From Legionellaceae bacterium (lineage in GTDB: Bacteria; Pseudomonadota; Gammaproteobacteria; Legionellales; Legionellaceae), in contig JASBUC010000013.1 in assembly GCA_030148065.1 (NCBI GenBank), forward strand, positions 1-64,000: DNA of 64,000 nt, written 5' to 3'. The notes under the pieces were generated by a model. The model did no database searches. It worked only from the letters and a program-made list of their open reading frames with translations, and was not told the origin of the DNA. A program made the position numbers and the translations under genes. Of the stretch, positions 56,369-64,000 are shown one piece after another (the stretch's first letter is position 1; each line of letters begins with the position of its first letter).

Positions 56369-57538
56369 CTAAGCCTCTTCTTGTTTTCTTAAAAAAGCAG
56401 GAATGTCGAGATAGTCCACATCACTGCTCTTAGAGGTTGTTGGTGTTGCTTGGCTGGCTGGCTGGCTGGAATTATGATTTTGCTTACGGACAACCGCTGG
56501 TCTATCAAGTTTTTGGTAATCAAAACTGCCATCTTTTTGGGCATTTTCAACAACTCGTACCTTCCCATAGCTTTGCTTATCAACTTGTCCAAGCCCTGTG
56601 ACAATCACTGTAACACGTAGCTCATCATTCATTTCTGAATCAATGACCGTTCCCACAACCACCGTTGCATCATCTGAAATGAACTCTTTGACCACATCAC
56701 CAACTTCTTCAAATTCACCGATTGACATATCAAGGCCGGCGGTAATATTTACCAAAATACCACGAGCACCTGAAAAATTTACGTCTTCTAATAATGGGCT
56801 TGCAATGGCCGCCTCGGCAGCTTGTCTTGCCCGCTCATCACCTGCTGCATGGCCGGTACCCATCATTGCCATGCCCATTTCAGACATCACCGTTCTAACA
56901 TCTGCAAAATCTACGTTGATTAGTCCTGGACGAGTGATCAGATCTGCAATGCCTTGAACGGCACCTAATAACACGTTGTTAGCTGCTTTAAAGGCATTAA
57001 CTAATGAAATGTTCTTACCAAGGACGCTTAGCAACTTATTGTTGGGGATGGTAATCAGCGAATCAACGTGCTGAGATAATCTAGAAATACCATCTTCTGC
57101 CGCCAACGAACGCTGCTTGCCCTCAAAAGCAAATGGCTTTGTAACCACCGCAACGGTTAAAATTCCCATTTCTTTTGCAAGCTCTGCCACCACCGGTGCA
57201 GCCCCAGTGCCTGTGCCACCACCCATTCCTGCAGTAATAAAAATCATGTCAGAACCGGCTAAAACGTCTTTAATTTTCTCTCGGTCTTCTTCTGCGGCTT
57301 GCCGACCAATTTCAGGGTTAGCACCAGCACCCAACCCCTTGGTTAATTGAGAGCCAAGTTGCAATAAGGTATGAGCTTTAGAGCTTTTTAAGGCCTGTGA
57401 ATCCGTATTTGCACAGATAAATTCAACCCCCCCAATGTGCTCTAGCAACATGTGTTCAACCGCGTTGCTTCCGCCGCCACCAACACCAATGACTTTAATG
57501 ACTGCATTCTCCGGTTGGTTTTCAGCTAGCTCAAACAT
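56369..57538 (-). CDS. ftsZ: Cell division protein FtsZ
   Basis: 389 residues. A tubulin-like GTPase that forms the division ring. GTP-binding segments: [17 protein letters not shown] (about 15-31), the tubulin signature [15 protein letters not shown] (about 104-118) and the T7 loop [20 protein letters not shown] (about 207-226). The unstructured linker is Gln/Ser/Thr-rich and is partly encoded by a tetranucleotide repeat (TGGC, 56451-56469). The C-terminal peptide [12 protein letters not shown] binds FtsA and ZipA. It closes the division cluster; lpxC, usually next, is absent. Confidence 0.98.
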   Translation of the reverse strand: MFELAENQPENAVIKVIGVGGGGSNAVEHMLLEHIGGVEFICANTDSQALKSSKAHTLLQLGSQLTKGLGAGANPEIGRQAAEEDREKIKDVLAGSDMIFITAGMGGGTGTGAAPVVAELAKEMGILTVAVVTKPFAFEGKQRSLAAEDGISRLSQHVDSLITIPNNKLLSVLGKNISLVNAFKAANNVLLGAVQGIADLITRPGLINVDFADVRTVMSEMGMAMMGTGHAAGDERARQAAEAAIASPLLEDVNFSGARGILVNITAGLDMSIGEFEEVGDVVKEFISDDATVVVGTVIDSEMNDELRVTVIVTGLGQVDKQSYGKVRVVENAQKDGSFDYQKLDRPAVVRKQNHNSSQPASQATPTTSKSSDVDYLDIPAFLRKQEEA

Positions 57539-57593
57539 TCTCTTTCCCCTTTTTGTTATTTATTCTTACTGTTTTTAGCAAGTAGTCTCAATT

Positions 57594-58832
57594 TTAGAAG
57601 TTACCTTGAAACCAGCTACGCATACGATTCCAAAGCCCCTTAACACCATCGTTAAATATGGATGAATTATACCCATGTTCTTGTTGTTGTTGGAAGGCAT
57701 AGAGTAGCAATCCAACCGAGGTTGCGTATTTAGAGGTATTCATGTTCTCGGGAAGACCAACGACACGCTTTGGTCTGGCCAATCGAACAGGCATATGGAA
57801 AACACTCTCGGCAAGCTCAACGCCACCTTTAACATTTGCAGCGCCTCCGGTTAACACAACACCCGCTGCAATTAAATCTTCGAAACCACTACGGGCTATT
57901 TCTTCTCGTACCAAAGCAAATAACTCTTCATAGCGTGCGGACACAACTTCTGACAAAGCCTTGGATGAAATTTTGCGTCCAGGGCGCTCATTAACACTCG
58001 GCACTTCTATCATTTGCCCGGTATTAGCAAGCTCTGTTAACGCATGAGCATATGACATTTTAATTTCTTCAGCGGCCTTCGTCGGCGTTCTTAAGGCCAT
58101 GGCAATGTCATTGGTTACTTGATCACCGGCAATAGGAATAACCGCTGTATGTTTAATTGCCCCATGAGAGAAAATGGCAATGTCAGTTGTTCCACCGCCA
58201 ATGTCAACCATGCAAACTCCCAGCTCTTTTTCATCATCAGATAAAACGGCATAGCTCGATGCTAACTGTTCTAAGATCACATCAGAGACCTCTAACCCAC
58301 AACGTTTAACACTCTTGGTTATATTTTGCGCCGCAGAGACCGCCCCTGTGACCATGTGAACTCGTGCTTCTAGACGCACGCCCGACATACCAATCGGTTC
58401 ACGAATGCCACCTTGATTATCGATTAGAAATTCTTGTGGAAGAATGTGCAAAATAGTCTGATCGGCAGAAATCGCTACCGCTTTCGCTGCTTCAATCACT
58501 CGATCAACGTCTGCTTGTGTGACTTCTACGTCCCGAATGGGTACAATGCCATGAGAATTTAAACTGTTGATGTGGCTGCCAGCAATGCCTGCGAACACTT
58601 GTCGAACTTCGCATCCGGCCATTAATTCTGCCTCTTCCACTGCCTTTTGGATGGATTGCACCGTCGATTCAATGTTAACAACAACCCCTCGTTTTAAACC
58701 TTTCGAGCTGTCTTGTCCCACACCAATAATTTCTAAGCGCTTATCCGGTTGGATCTCGGCAATCAAGGCAACCACTTTTGAAGTACCAATGTCTAGGCCA
58801 ACGATAATATTTCGTTCAGATTTTTTTACCAT
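57594..58832 (-). CDS. ftsA: Cell division protein FtsA
   Basis: 412 residues. An actin-like ATPase tethering FtsZ to the membrane. IIVGLDIGTSKVVALIAEI (about 9-27) is the phosphate-1 loop; the 1C domain follows, then VDIGGGTTDIAIF (about 206-218) and VVLTGGAANVKG (about 335-346). The C-terminal amphipathic membrane-targeting helix is visible as LWNRMRSWFQGNF. It lies between ftsQ (60 bases) and ftsZ (55 bases). Confidence 0.97.
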   Translation of the reverse strand: MVKKSERNIIVGLDIGTSKVVALIAEIQPDKRLEIIGVGQDSSKGLKRGVVVNIESTVQSIQKAVEEAELMAGCEVRQVFAGIAGSHINSLNSHGIVPIRDVEVTQADVDRVIEAAKAVAISADQTILHILPQEFLIDNQGGIREPIGMSGVRLEARVHMVTGAVSAAQNITKSVKRCGLEVSDVILEQLASSYAVLSDDEKELGVCMVDIGGGTTDIAIFSHGAIKHTAVIPIAGDQVTNDIAMALRTPTKAAEEIKMSYAHALTELANTGQMIEVPSVNERPGRKISSKALSEVVSARYEELFALVREEIARSGFEDLIAAGVVLTGGAANVKGGVELAESVFHMPVRLARPKRVVGLPENMNTSKYATSVGLLLYAFQQQQEHGYNSSIFNDGVKGLWNRMRSWFQGNF

Positions 58833-58892
58833 GCTACGTCTTTCCTTCCCCTAATTCTAAAACCATCAATCATTCGTAAGCCCTTTAAAACC

Positions 58893-59570
58893 TCACTTAC
58901 GAAAACGCACAGCTAAACCTTTTGGATATCTCAAATCAATATACGAAATATTGTCAAATTTGTCATGAAACATTGCAAAATAAACGTCAATAAATCGTGA
59001 TAACCGTTGCTCAGCTGACTGTTGGCCTATGTTAATGGTGATTCCATTTGAAAGTTTCAGTTGCCTACTAAATCGATTTGTGACCTCATATTCAATAACT
59101 TTCTGTCCAATCTTATCAAAAATTTGACTAATATTCTGATACTCTTTAAGGACTAATAACTCTTGACCATCCTCCCCAATTAACTGAGGCAATGACTCAA
59201 AGTCTCCAAGACTGTTAGGGGTTAAGCGCTCACCATTTGAGTCCATTAACTCTTTTTCTCCCCAACGGGCAATTGGTTTTTTTTCAATCAGCACTATTTT
59301 AAGACCACTTGGCCATTGCCGTGAAATCTCAACTGACTGGATCCATTTATTTTGTTCAAATTGTTGCTTTAATTGTCCAAGTGACGCCCTAAGAATGCCT
59401 TTAGAGACAAACTGAGATGACACTGCTATAAAGTTGTCCTTACTGACTTGTTTAAAATCCGCATGGACTTCTACTTTCTTAAAAGGCAGAAAGACATCAC
59501 TCGTTGTATAGAAACTCAAGAGTAAGCACGTAAGAATGAGTCCAATTAACAAACCGCTTCGATTTACCAT
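58893..59570 (-). CDS. ftsQ: Cell division protein FtsQ
   Basis: 225 residues. A bitopic protein linking early and late divisome parts. One N-terminal membrane segment (about 6-24, LLIGLILTCLLLSFYTT) is followed by the POTRA domain (FLPFKKVEVHADFKQVSKDN) and the FtsQ beta domain, with QSVEISRQWPSGLKIVLIEKK-type sequence (WIQSVEISRQWPSG). It follows ddl by five bases. It is slightly short for the family (usually 240-280). Confidence 0.93.
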   Translation of the reverse strand: MVNRSGLLIGLILTCLLLSFYTTSDVFLPFKKVEVHADFKQVSKDNFIAVSSQFVSKGILRASLGQLKQQFEQNKWIQSVEISRQWPSGLKIVLIEKKPIARWGEKELMDSNGERLTPNSLGDFESLPQLIGEDGQELLVLKEYQNISQIFDKIGQKVIEYEVTNRFSRQLKLSNGITINIGQQSAEQRLSRFIDVYFAMFHDKFDNISYIDLRYPKGLAVRFRK

Positions 59571-59575
59571 AAACT

Positions 59576-60673
59576 TTAATTTTTTTCTCGCACAATCCCT
59601 TGTCGTCGCTCATGCCGCAAAATAGCAGTGTCAATCAAGCGATCGAGCAACTCAGCGTACTGTACACCACTCTCCTGCCATAATTTGGGGTACATACTGT
59701 AAGCTGTGAAGCCAGGAATGGTATTAATTTCATTAAAGATAAGGCCCTCATCTTTGGTCACAAAAAAATCAACCCGGGACATTCCCTCTATACCAAGAAC
59801 ATTGCCTATCTCTATGCTGGCAGCTTTTAACTTTTCAACCATGGACGTCGAAACTCTTGCTGGAATTAACAGTTCAATGGCTTGATCATCCAAATATTTA
59901 GCTTCATACGAATAAAAATCAGTATCAGAATGAAGCCTTATTTCACCTGGCACTGACGCTTCCAGCTGTCCAAGTTCCCCAAGTAAACCAAGCTCCACTT
60001 CTTGCCCAATCACTGCTTGTTCAATCAGCACTTTCTCATCAAATTGTAAGGCTTTCTGACAAGCATGAACCAACTCATCCTCACATCGTACTTTGCTAAT
60101 ACCAACGCTAGAACCCATTGCGGCCGGTTTTACAAACAAAGGAAAACCAAAACGCTGCATTGCATCACGTAATATTTTTGTCCGCACTTCTTCTCGCATT
60201 CCAATGGTCAGAAAAGAATAAGGGGCAACCGAAATTCCCGCTTGGGCAACCAGTGTTTTTGCAAGCACTTTATCCATACTGATTGCTGAACTCGCAACGT
60301 TAGCTCCCACATACGGTTTGTTCATAAGTTCAAAAAGCCCCTGCAAACACCCATCCTCATAGAGAGGACCATGCATAATCGGTAGAAAAACATCTATGTT
60401 CGATAAAGGGCAAGCAACCTGCTTAGCCAAAGTTGAGGGGATTGCCTTCGGTGTTAGAGCTTTGGCGTTGGTTGAAAGCGGCAATGAATTCGTTGCATTC
60501 CCGAGTAACGCGTCTACGTCGTTTAGAAACCAGTTACCATGCTTGTCAATTGCAATAGCAAAGACCTCATACTTATCCTTATTCAGCGCCTTAAGAACAG
60601 AACAGGCCGACAATTTAGAGATCTCGTGCTCTCCAGAAATACCGCCATAAATTAATCCAACGTTGGTTTTCAT
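59576..60673 (-). CDS. ddl: D-alanine--D-alanine ligase
   Basis: 365 residues, the longer DdlA-like form rather than the 306-residue DdlB usual in this cluster. It makes the D-Ala-D-Ala dipeptide for peptidoglycan. NVGLIYGGISGEHEISKLSA (about 4-23), PIMHGPLYEDGCLQGLFELM (about 98-117), the ATP-grasp lysine region FPLFVKPAAMGSSVGISKV (about 176-194) and the metal site RVDFFVTKDEGLIFNEINTI (about 305-324) are visible. It lies between murB (26 bases) and ftsQ. Confidence 0.95.
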   Translation of the reverse strand: MKTNVGLIYGGISGEHEISKLSACSVLKALNKDKYEVFAIAIDKHGNWFLNDVDALLGNATNSLPLSTNAKALTPKAIPSTLAKQVACPLSNIDVFLPIMHGPLYEDGCLQGLFELMNKPYVGANVASSAISMDKVLAKTLVAQAGISVAPYSFLTIGMREEVRTKILRDAMQRFGFPLFVKPAAMGSSVGISKVRCEDELVHACQKALQFDEKVLIEQAVIGQEVELGLLGELGQLEASVPGEIRLHSDTDFYSYEAKYLDDQAIELLIPARVSTSMVEKLKAASIEIGNVLGIEGMSRVDFFVTKDEGLIFNEINTIPGFTAYSMYPKLWQESGVQYAELLDRLIDTAILRHERRQGIVREKN

Positions 60674-60699
60674 TCTTTTCTCTTAGTTATTGTCAATGA

Positions 60700-61578
60700 T
60701 CATCCCACAACATGCACTTCTTGTATCAGTCTAATGCCCGTCTTTTGGTAGACTTCATCCGCAACGTGTGAAATAAGCGCTTCTATGTCAGAGGCTTTTG
60801 CATTGCCAGTATTGGTTATAAAGTTGGCATGTTTATTAGAAACACAAGCCCCACCCTGTTGATACCCTTTTAAGCCACAAAACTCTATTAACCTTGCTGC
60901 GTAATCTCCTGGTGGGTTTCTAAAAACTGAGCCACAGTTATAGTCGCCTGTTGGTTGCGATTGATTACGGCTTTCAAGTAGCTCTTTAATTTTGGCAAGT
61001 GACTTCTGCTTATCACCTTTTCGTAGTTTGAACTCGGCACTGATAAACCATTCATTCTCTCCTAAGCCCTGAACACTACGATAGCCAACATTAAAAGCCT
61101 CAACTGAATGCTCTTTTATCTCACCCAATTGATTCATTGTGCGAACGCTAACTATGTGATCCCAGGTTTCACCACCATAACAGCCAGCATTCATCCTCAG
61201 TGCCCCCCCCATGGTCCCAGGGATCCCTGCCCAAAATTCAGCGTCTGATAAGGCATTTCGTGCACAAAAGCGAGCCATCTGAGCACAAGAGACTCCTGCT
61301 TCTACAAAAACATGGCCATTGTCAAGCAACTCTAAGCCTTTTAAGCGACCTTGAGTTAATACCACGAGCCCATCGAAGCCTTGATCACGTACCAAAGAGT
61401 TACTGCCTAGCCCTAACCATAGAACTGGGTAATTCTTAGGTAATTGCTTTAACACTCTTGATAAATCACATACATCTTTGGGTTTAAATAGATACCGCGC
61501 TTTTCCACCAACACGCCAGGTGGTGTAATTACACAGAAGCTCATTTTCCAATAACTCACCTGTTGTGTTTACAATCAT
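60700..61578 (-). CDS. murB: UDP-N-acetylenolpyruvoylglucosamine reductase
   Basis: 292 residues, type II MurB (like Gram-positive and Legionella enzymes). An FAD enzyme that reduces the enolpyruvyl group to give UDP-MurNAc. TTWRVGGKARYLFKPKD (about 19-35), LGLGSNSLVRDQGFDGLVV (about 56-74), the FAD-binding GIPGTMGGALRMNAGCYGGE (about 118-137) and the catalytic Ser in YNCGSVFRNPPGDYAARLIE (about 218-237). A run of eight G on the coding strand (61203-61210) encodes the TMGGA loop. It overlaps murC by four bases. Confidence 0.95.
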   Translation of the reverse strand: MIVNTTGELLENELLCNYTTWRVGGKARYLFKPKDVCDLSRVLKQLPKNYPVLWLGLGSNSLVRDQGFDGLVVLTQGRLKGLELLDNGHVFVEAGVSCAQMARFCARNALSDAEFWAGIPGTMGGALRMNAGCYGGETWDHIVSVRTMNQLGEIKEHSVEAFNVGYRSVQGLGENEWFISAEFKLRKGDKQKSLAKIKELLESRNQSQPTGDYNCGSVFRNPPGDYAARLIEFCGLKGYQQGGACVSNKHANFITNTGNAKASDIEALISHVADEVYQKTGIRLIQEVHVVG

Positions 61579-62996
61579 GATAAAACCTTTTGTTGATTTT
61601 TAACAAGATCTTGAGCCGCCGCACCAATATTTCCCGCGCCCTGCAACAATAAAATGTCATCATCTTCAATGGCCAGATCCAGACAACTTGAAAGATCGGT
61701 TAAGTTTGTTTCAACCAAGTTCAATTTAGTATTTTTTTTGCGTATTTCCTCGGCCATCGTCTGGGAATTAAATAGCTTATCTTTAGTCTCACCTGCTGCG
61801 AAAACATCCAATAAAAGCAAGGTCTCCACTTGGCTCAGTGCTTCAATAAAATCTTGAAACAATGCTTTTGTTCTTGAATAACGGTGGGGTTGAAAAGCCA
61901 GTACTAAGCGTTTTTCCGGCCAAACGTGACGGATGGCCTCAATGGTGGAAGATATTTCACGAGGATGGTGGCCATAATCATCAATCAGTAAAGCCTGTCC
62001 TCTTGAAAAAGGCACATTTCCCAGTAGTTGGAATCGGCGTCCAACCCCATCAAAGCTGTTAATTGCCTTAACTAAAATATCATCGCTAATAGGCAAGTAC
62101 TGCAATGATGAAATAACCGCTAAAACATTCTCTACATTGTGACGACCTGGCAAGCTAAACGAAACATCCAAGGTTGGTTTATTTTTCCGAACCACTGAGA
62201 AGTTATTTTTTAAACCATCCTGCTGCCAGTTGGTTGCCCGCACGTCTGCCTCTTCTGAAAAACCATAAGTAATAATGGGTCGCTCTATTTTAGCAATAAT
62301 ATGACGCACACCCGGATCATCTATACAGAGAGACGCTAAACCATAAAAAGGCAAGTGATGTAGAAAATTAATAAACGTTTCTTCTAAGGTTTTAACATTA
62401 CCGTTGTAGGTCTGCATGTGGTCGCTGTCAATGTTCGTTACAACAGCCTGTACAGGTTTTAAATAAAGAAAGGAGGCGTCACTTTCATCTGCTTCAACCA
62501 CAATGTATTTAGACTCGCCAAGCATGGCGGTTTTACCACTTTTATTGAGCTTTCCTCCTATCACAAAGCTGGGATCTAAGTTTGCGTAAGCCAACACATG
62601 TGCCATAAGGCTAGTGGTGGTTGTTTTACCATGAGTGCCTGAAACTGCAATGCCATAACGATTGCGCATAATCTCAGCAAGCATTTCCGCTCTAGGGATA
62701 ACTGGGATGTTATTTTCTCTAGCATTTTTAACTTCTTCGTTGTCTTCTTTTATGGCTGACGAGACCACAACAACATCAGCCTGTATGACATTCTGGGCAG
62801 AGTGTCCCTTAAAAATTTTAATCCCTTTTGAGGCAAGTCTTGCTGTAATAGCAGAACTTACCCTATCCGATCCCGTAATCACATAGCCTTCATGATTTAA
62901 AACTTCAGCAATGCCACACATACCAACCCCGCCAATCCCAATAAAGTGGATCCGTTTAACTTTGCCTAAGGTTGTTGCAAAAGGATTAATAGCCAC
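61575..62996 (-). CDS. murC: UDP-N-acetylmuramate--L-alanine ligase
   Basis: 473 residues. It adds L-Ala to UDP-MurNAc. The N-terminal Rossmann domain reads HFIGIGGVGMCGIAEVL (about 17-33); the ATP loop GTHGKTTTTSLMAHVL is at about 120-135; ADESDASFLYLKP (about 167-179) and the DDYGHHPREISSTIEAIR segment (about 339-356) complete it. It overlaps ftsW by 11 bases and murB by four, so translation is coupled. murG, which normally lies between ftsW and murC, is absent. Confidence 0.97.
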   Translation of the reverse strand: MAINPFATTLGKVKRIHFIGIGGVGMCGIAEVLNHEGYVITGSDRVSSAITARLASKGIKIFKGHSAQNVIQADVVVVSSAIKEDNEEVKNARENNIPVIPRAEMLAEIMRNRYGIAVSGTHGKTTTTSLMAHVLAYANLDPSFVIGGKLNKSGKTAMLGESKYIVVEADESDASFLYLKPVQAVVTNIDSDHMQTYNGNVKTLEETFINFLHHLPFYGLASLCIDDPGVRHIIAKIERPIITYGFSEEADVRATNWQQDGLKNNFSVVRKNKPTLDVSFSLPGRHNVENVLAVISSLQYLPISDDILVKAINSFDGVGRRFQLLGNVPFSRGQALLIDDYGHHPREISSTIEAIRHVWPEKRLVLAFQPHRYSRTKALFQDFIEALSQVETLLLLDVFAAGETKDKLFNSQTMAEEIRKKNTKLNLVETNLTDLSSCLDLAIEDDDILLLQGAGNIGAAAQDLVKNQQKVLS

Positions 62997-64000
62997 GTGT
63001 CATTCCCCGTTTTTTGGTCACTGGGCCATGATTTATAATGGTCCAACGATATTCATAATCAATGCGAAAAAGAATCGCTATCGCAACACAAGTCATTAAC
63101 ATACTACTCCCCCCTGAGCTCATCAGAGGTAGTGTCAAGCCCTTTGTTGGCAATAAGCCTGAGTTAACTCCTATGTTAATCATTGCCTGAACGCCTAACC
63201 ATAGGGTAATTCCAAAGGAAACATATGAATGATACAACATACCCAGCTCTTTTGCTCTTTTTGCAATTAAAAAGCCTCGCAAAACCAACAAAAAGTAAAG
63301 AAAAAGAACAATAACAATGCCAACCAATCCCAGTTCCTCAGCCAAAACAGCAAATAAAAAGTCAGTATGCGCCTCAGGTAAATAAAAGAGCTTTTGCACA
63401 CTCGCGCCAAGACCACTGCCAAAAATTCCGCCACGGCCAAAGGCAATTAAGCTCTGAGTCAGCTGATAACCACCATCAAATTGGTTAGCCCATGGGCTTA
63501 AAAATGCGGTTAATCTAGACAAACGATAGGGTGACGTCACAGCCAATACAGTGGCTGCAATAAGCACCATAAAAACGAGCAGAAAAAATTGACTTAGACG
63601 CACACCCGAGAGAAAAAGAAGTGTTAGTGTCATCAACGAAATAACCGCAGCAGCACCAAAGTCGGGCTCTAACAATAGTAAAAAACAAATTACAAACAAC
63701 ACCAACAACGGCTTAATAAAACCAAGAACTGTCTTAATTTCTGTTTCCTTGCGACAAATATACGATGACACATACAAAACCATGGCAAACTTAGCAAACT
63801 CAGAAACCTGTAATCGAATGGGACCAACTCCTATCCAACGAAAACTACCATTAACCGACTTACCAATACCGGGGATCACAACAAGAACTAATAAGCAAAG
63901 AGCCACTAGTAATAAGAAACCACTGGTTTGCTGCCATTGACGTAATTCCACCCTAATAACTGCCAAACCCAAAAGTAGACCAACCACAAGATAACATGAC
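62986..64000 (-). CDS. ftsW: Peptidoglycan glycosyltransferase FtsW (N-terminus beyond window)
   Basis: At least 337 residues are visible; the frame runs through the window edge, so the first membrane helix and start are missing. A SEDS-family polymerase making septal peptidoglycan. Visible family segments: GSFRWIGVGPIRLQVSEFAK (about 45-64 of the visible part), GYQLTQSLIAFGRGGIFGSG (about 165-184), the catalytic region LPEAHTDFLFAVLAEELG and the end GLTLPLMSSGGSSML. The GTG at 63987 is an internal Val, not a start. The 3' end overlaps murC by 11 bases. Confidence 0.95.
   Translation of the reverse strand, partial: SCYLVVGLLLGLAVIRVELRQWQQTSGFLLLVALCLLVLVVIPGIGKSVNGSFRWIGVGPIRLQVSEFAKFAMVLYVSSYICRKETEIKTVLGFIKPLLVLFVICFLLLLEPDFGAAAVISLMTLTLLFLSGVRLSQFFLLVFMVLIAATVLAVTSPYRLSRLTAFLSPWANQFDGGYQLTQSLIAFGRGGIFGSGLGASVQKLFYLPEAHTDFLFAVLAEELGLVGIVIVLFLYFLLVLRGFLIAKRAKELGMLYHSYVSFGITLWLGVQAMINIGVNSGLLPTKGLTLPLMSSGGSSMLMTCVAIAILFRIDYEYRWTIINHGPVTKKRGMTRGY

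Noticed and set aside
63974-63987. GTG at 63987 as the start of FtsW
   Set aside because: The frame stays open to the window edge and the missing N-terminal helix shows that this Val is internal.

Overview
The window reads as chromosome of an AT-rich gammaproteobacterium, most likely a member of the Legionellales (Legionella/Coxiella relatives). Evidence: an icmH(dotU)-icmF pair of the Dot/Icm type IVB secretion system, a lone type II secretion gspC gene, a plant-type (class II) DAHP synthase, several unrecognised membrane or repeat proteins of the sort found as effectors in that order, and no dxr in the rpsB-bamA block (known Legionella and Coxiella use the mevalonate route). The order is inferred from gene content; no rRNA or tRNA gene is present to confirm it.

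Layout. 1-6.8 kb is an accessory region with low gene density: a protein made of about ten degenerate 24-residue repeats, a membrane/coiled-coil protein, a 227-bp transposon-like element with perfect 28-bp inverted ends, an MFS transporter, a glycosyltransferase, and two divergent genes for secreted proteins that are both thrown out of frame by slippage-type changes (a 13-bp tandem duplication and a T9 run). 6.8-15.1 kb is a tightly packed minus-strand array carA-metK-ahcY-SDR-hutI-OPT transporter-PP-loop protein. 15.2-19.1 kb is grpE-dnaK-dnaJ with a clear sigma-32 promoter before dnaK and a terminator after it. 19.4-24.3 kb holds a class II DAHP synthase and icmH-icmF. 24.3-27.4 kb is coaBC-dut-algC. 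27.5-31.8 kb has an acyltransferase, a membrane protein that looks like an effector, a Spy/CpxP-like periplasmic protein and prfC. 32.0-35.7 kb is a minor pilin cluster (pilV, fimT, pilW, pilX, pilE) with one inverted extra pilin and no pilY1. 35.7-45.8 kb is housekeeping (ettA, tadA, guaBA, serS) mixed with gspC and small secreted or hypothetical proteins. 45.8-56.3 kb is the envelope/translation block rpsB-tsf-pyrH-frr-[inverted gene]-cdsA-rseP-bamA-skp-fabZ-lpxA, lacking uppS, dxr, lpxD and lpxB. 56.4-64 kb is the division/cell-wall cluster ftsW-murC-murB-ddl-ftsQ-ftsA-ftsZ, lacking murG and lpxC.

Three signals stand out beyond ordinary annotation. First, a family of short repeats sharing a TATACCCATCCTAGTTCATT-like core lies at or across the 3' ends of four minus-strand genes, and two copies in inverted orientation form the 227-bp element. 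Second, long G/C homopolymers (8-11 bases) sit inside envelope or secretion genes (icmH C11, rseP 10, glycosyltransferase G9, pilX G8, murB 8). Third, the divergent pair of disrupted secreted-protein genes at 5.0-6.0 kb. Together these suggest replication slippage shapes expression of surface-related genes in this lineage. No CRISPR array, tRNA, rRNA, intact transposase, integrase or prophage was seen.
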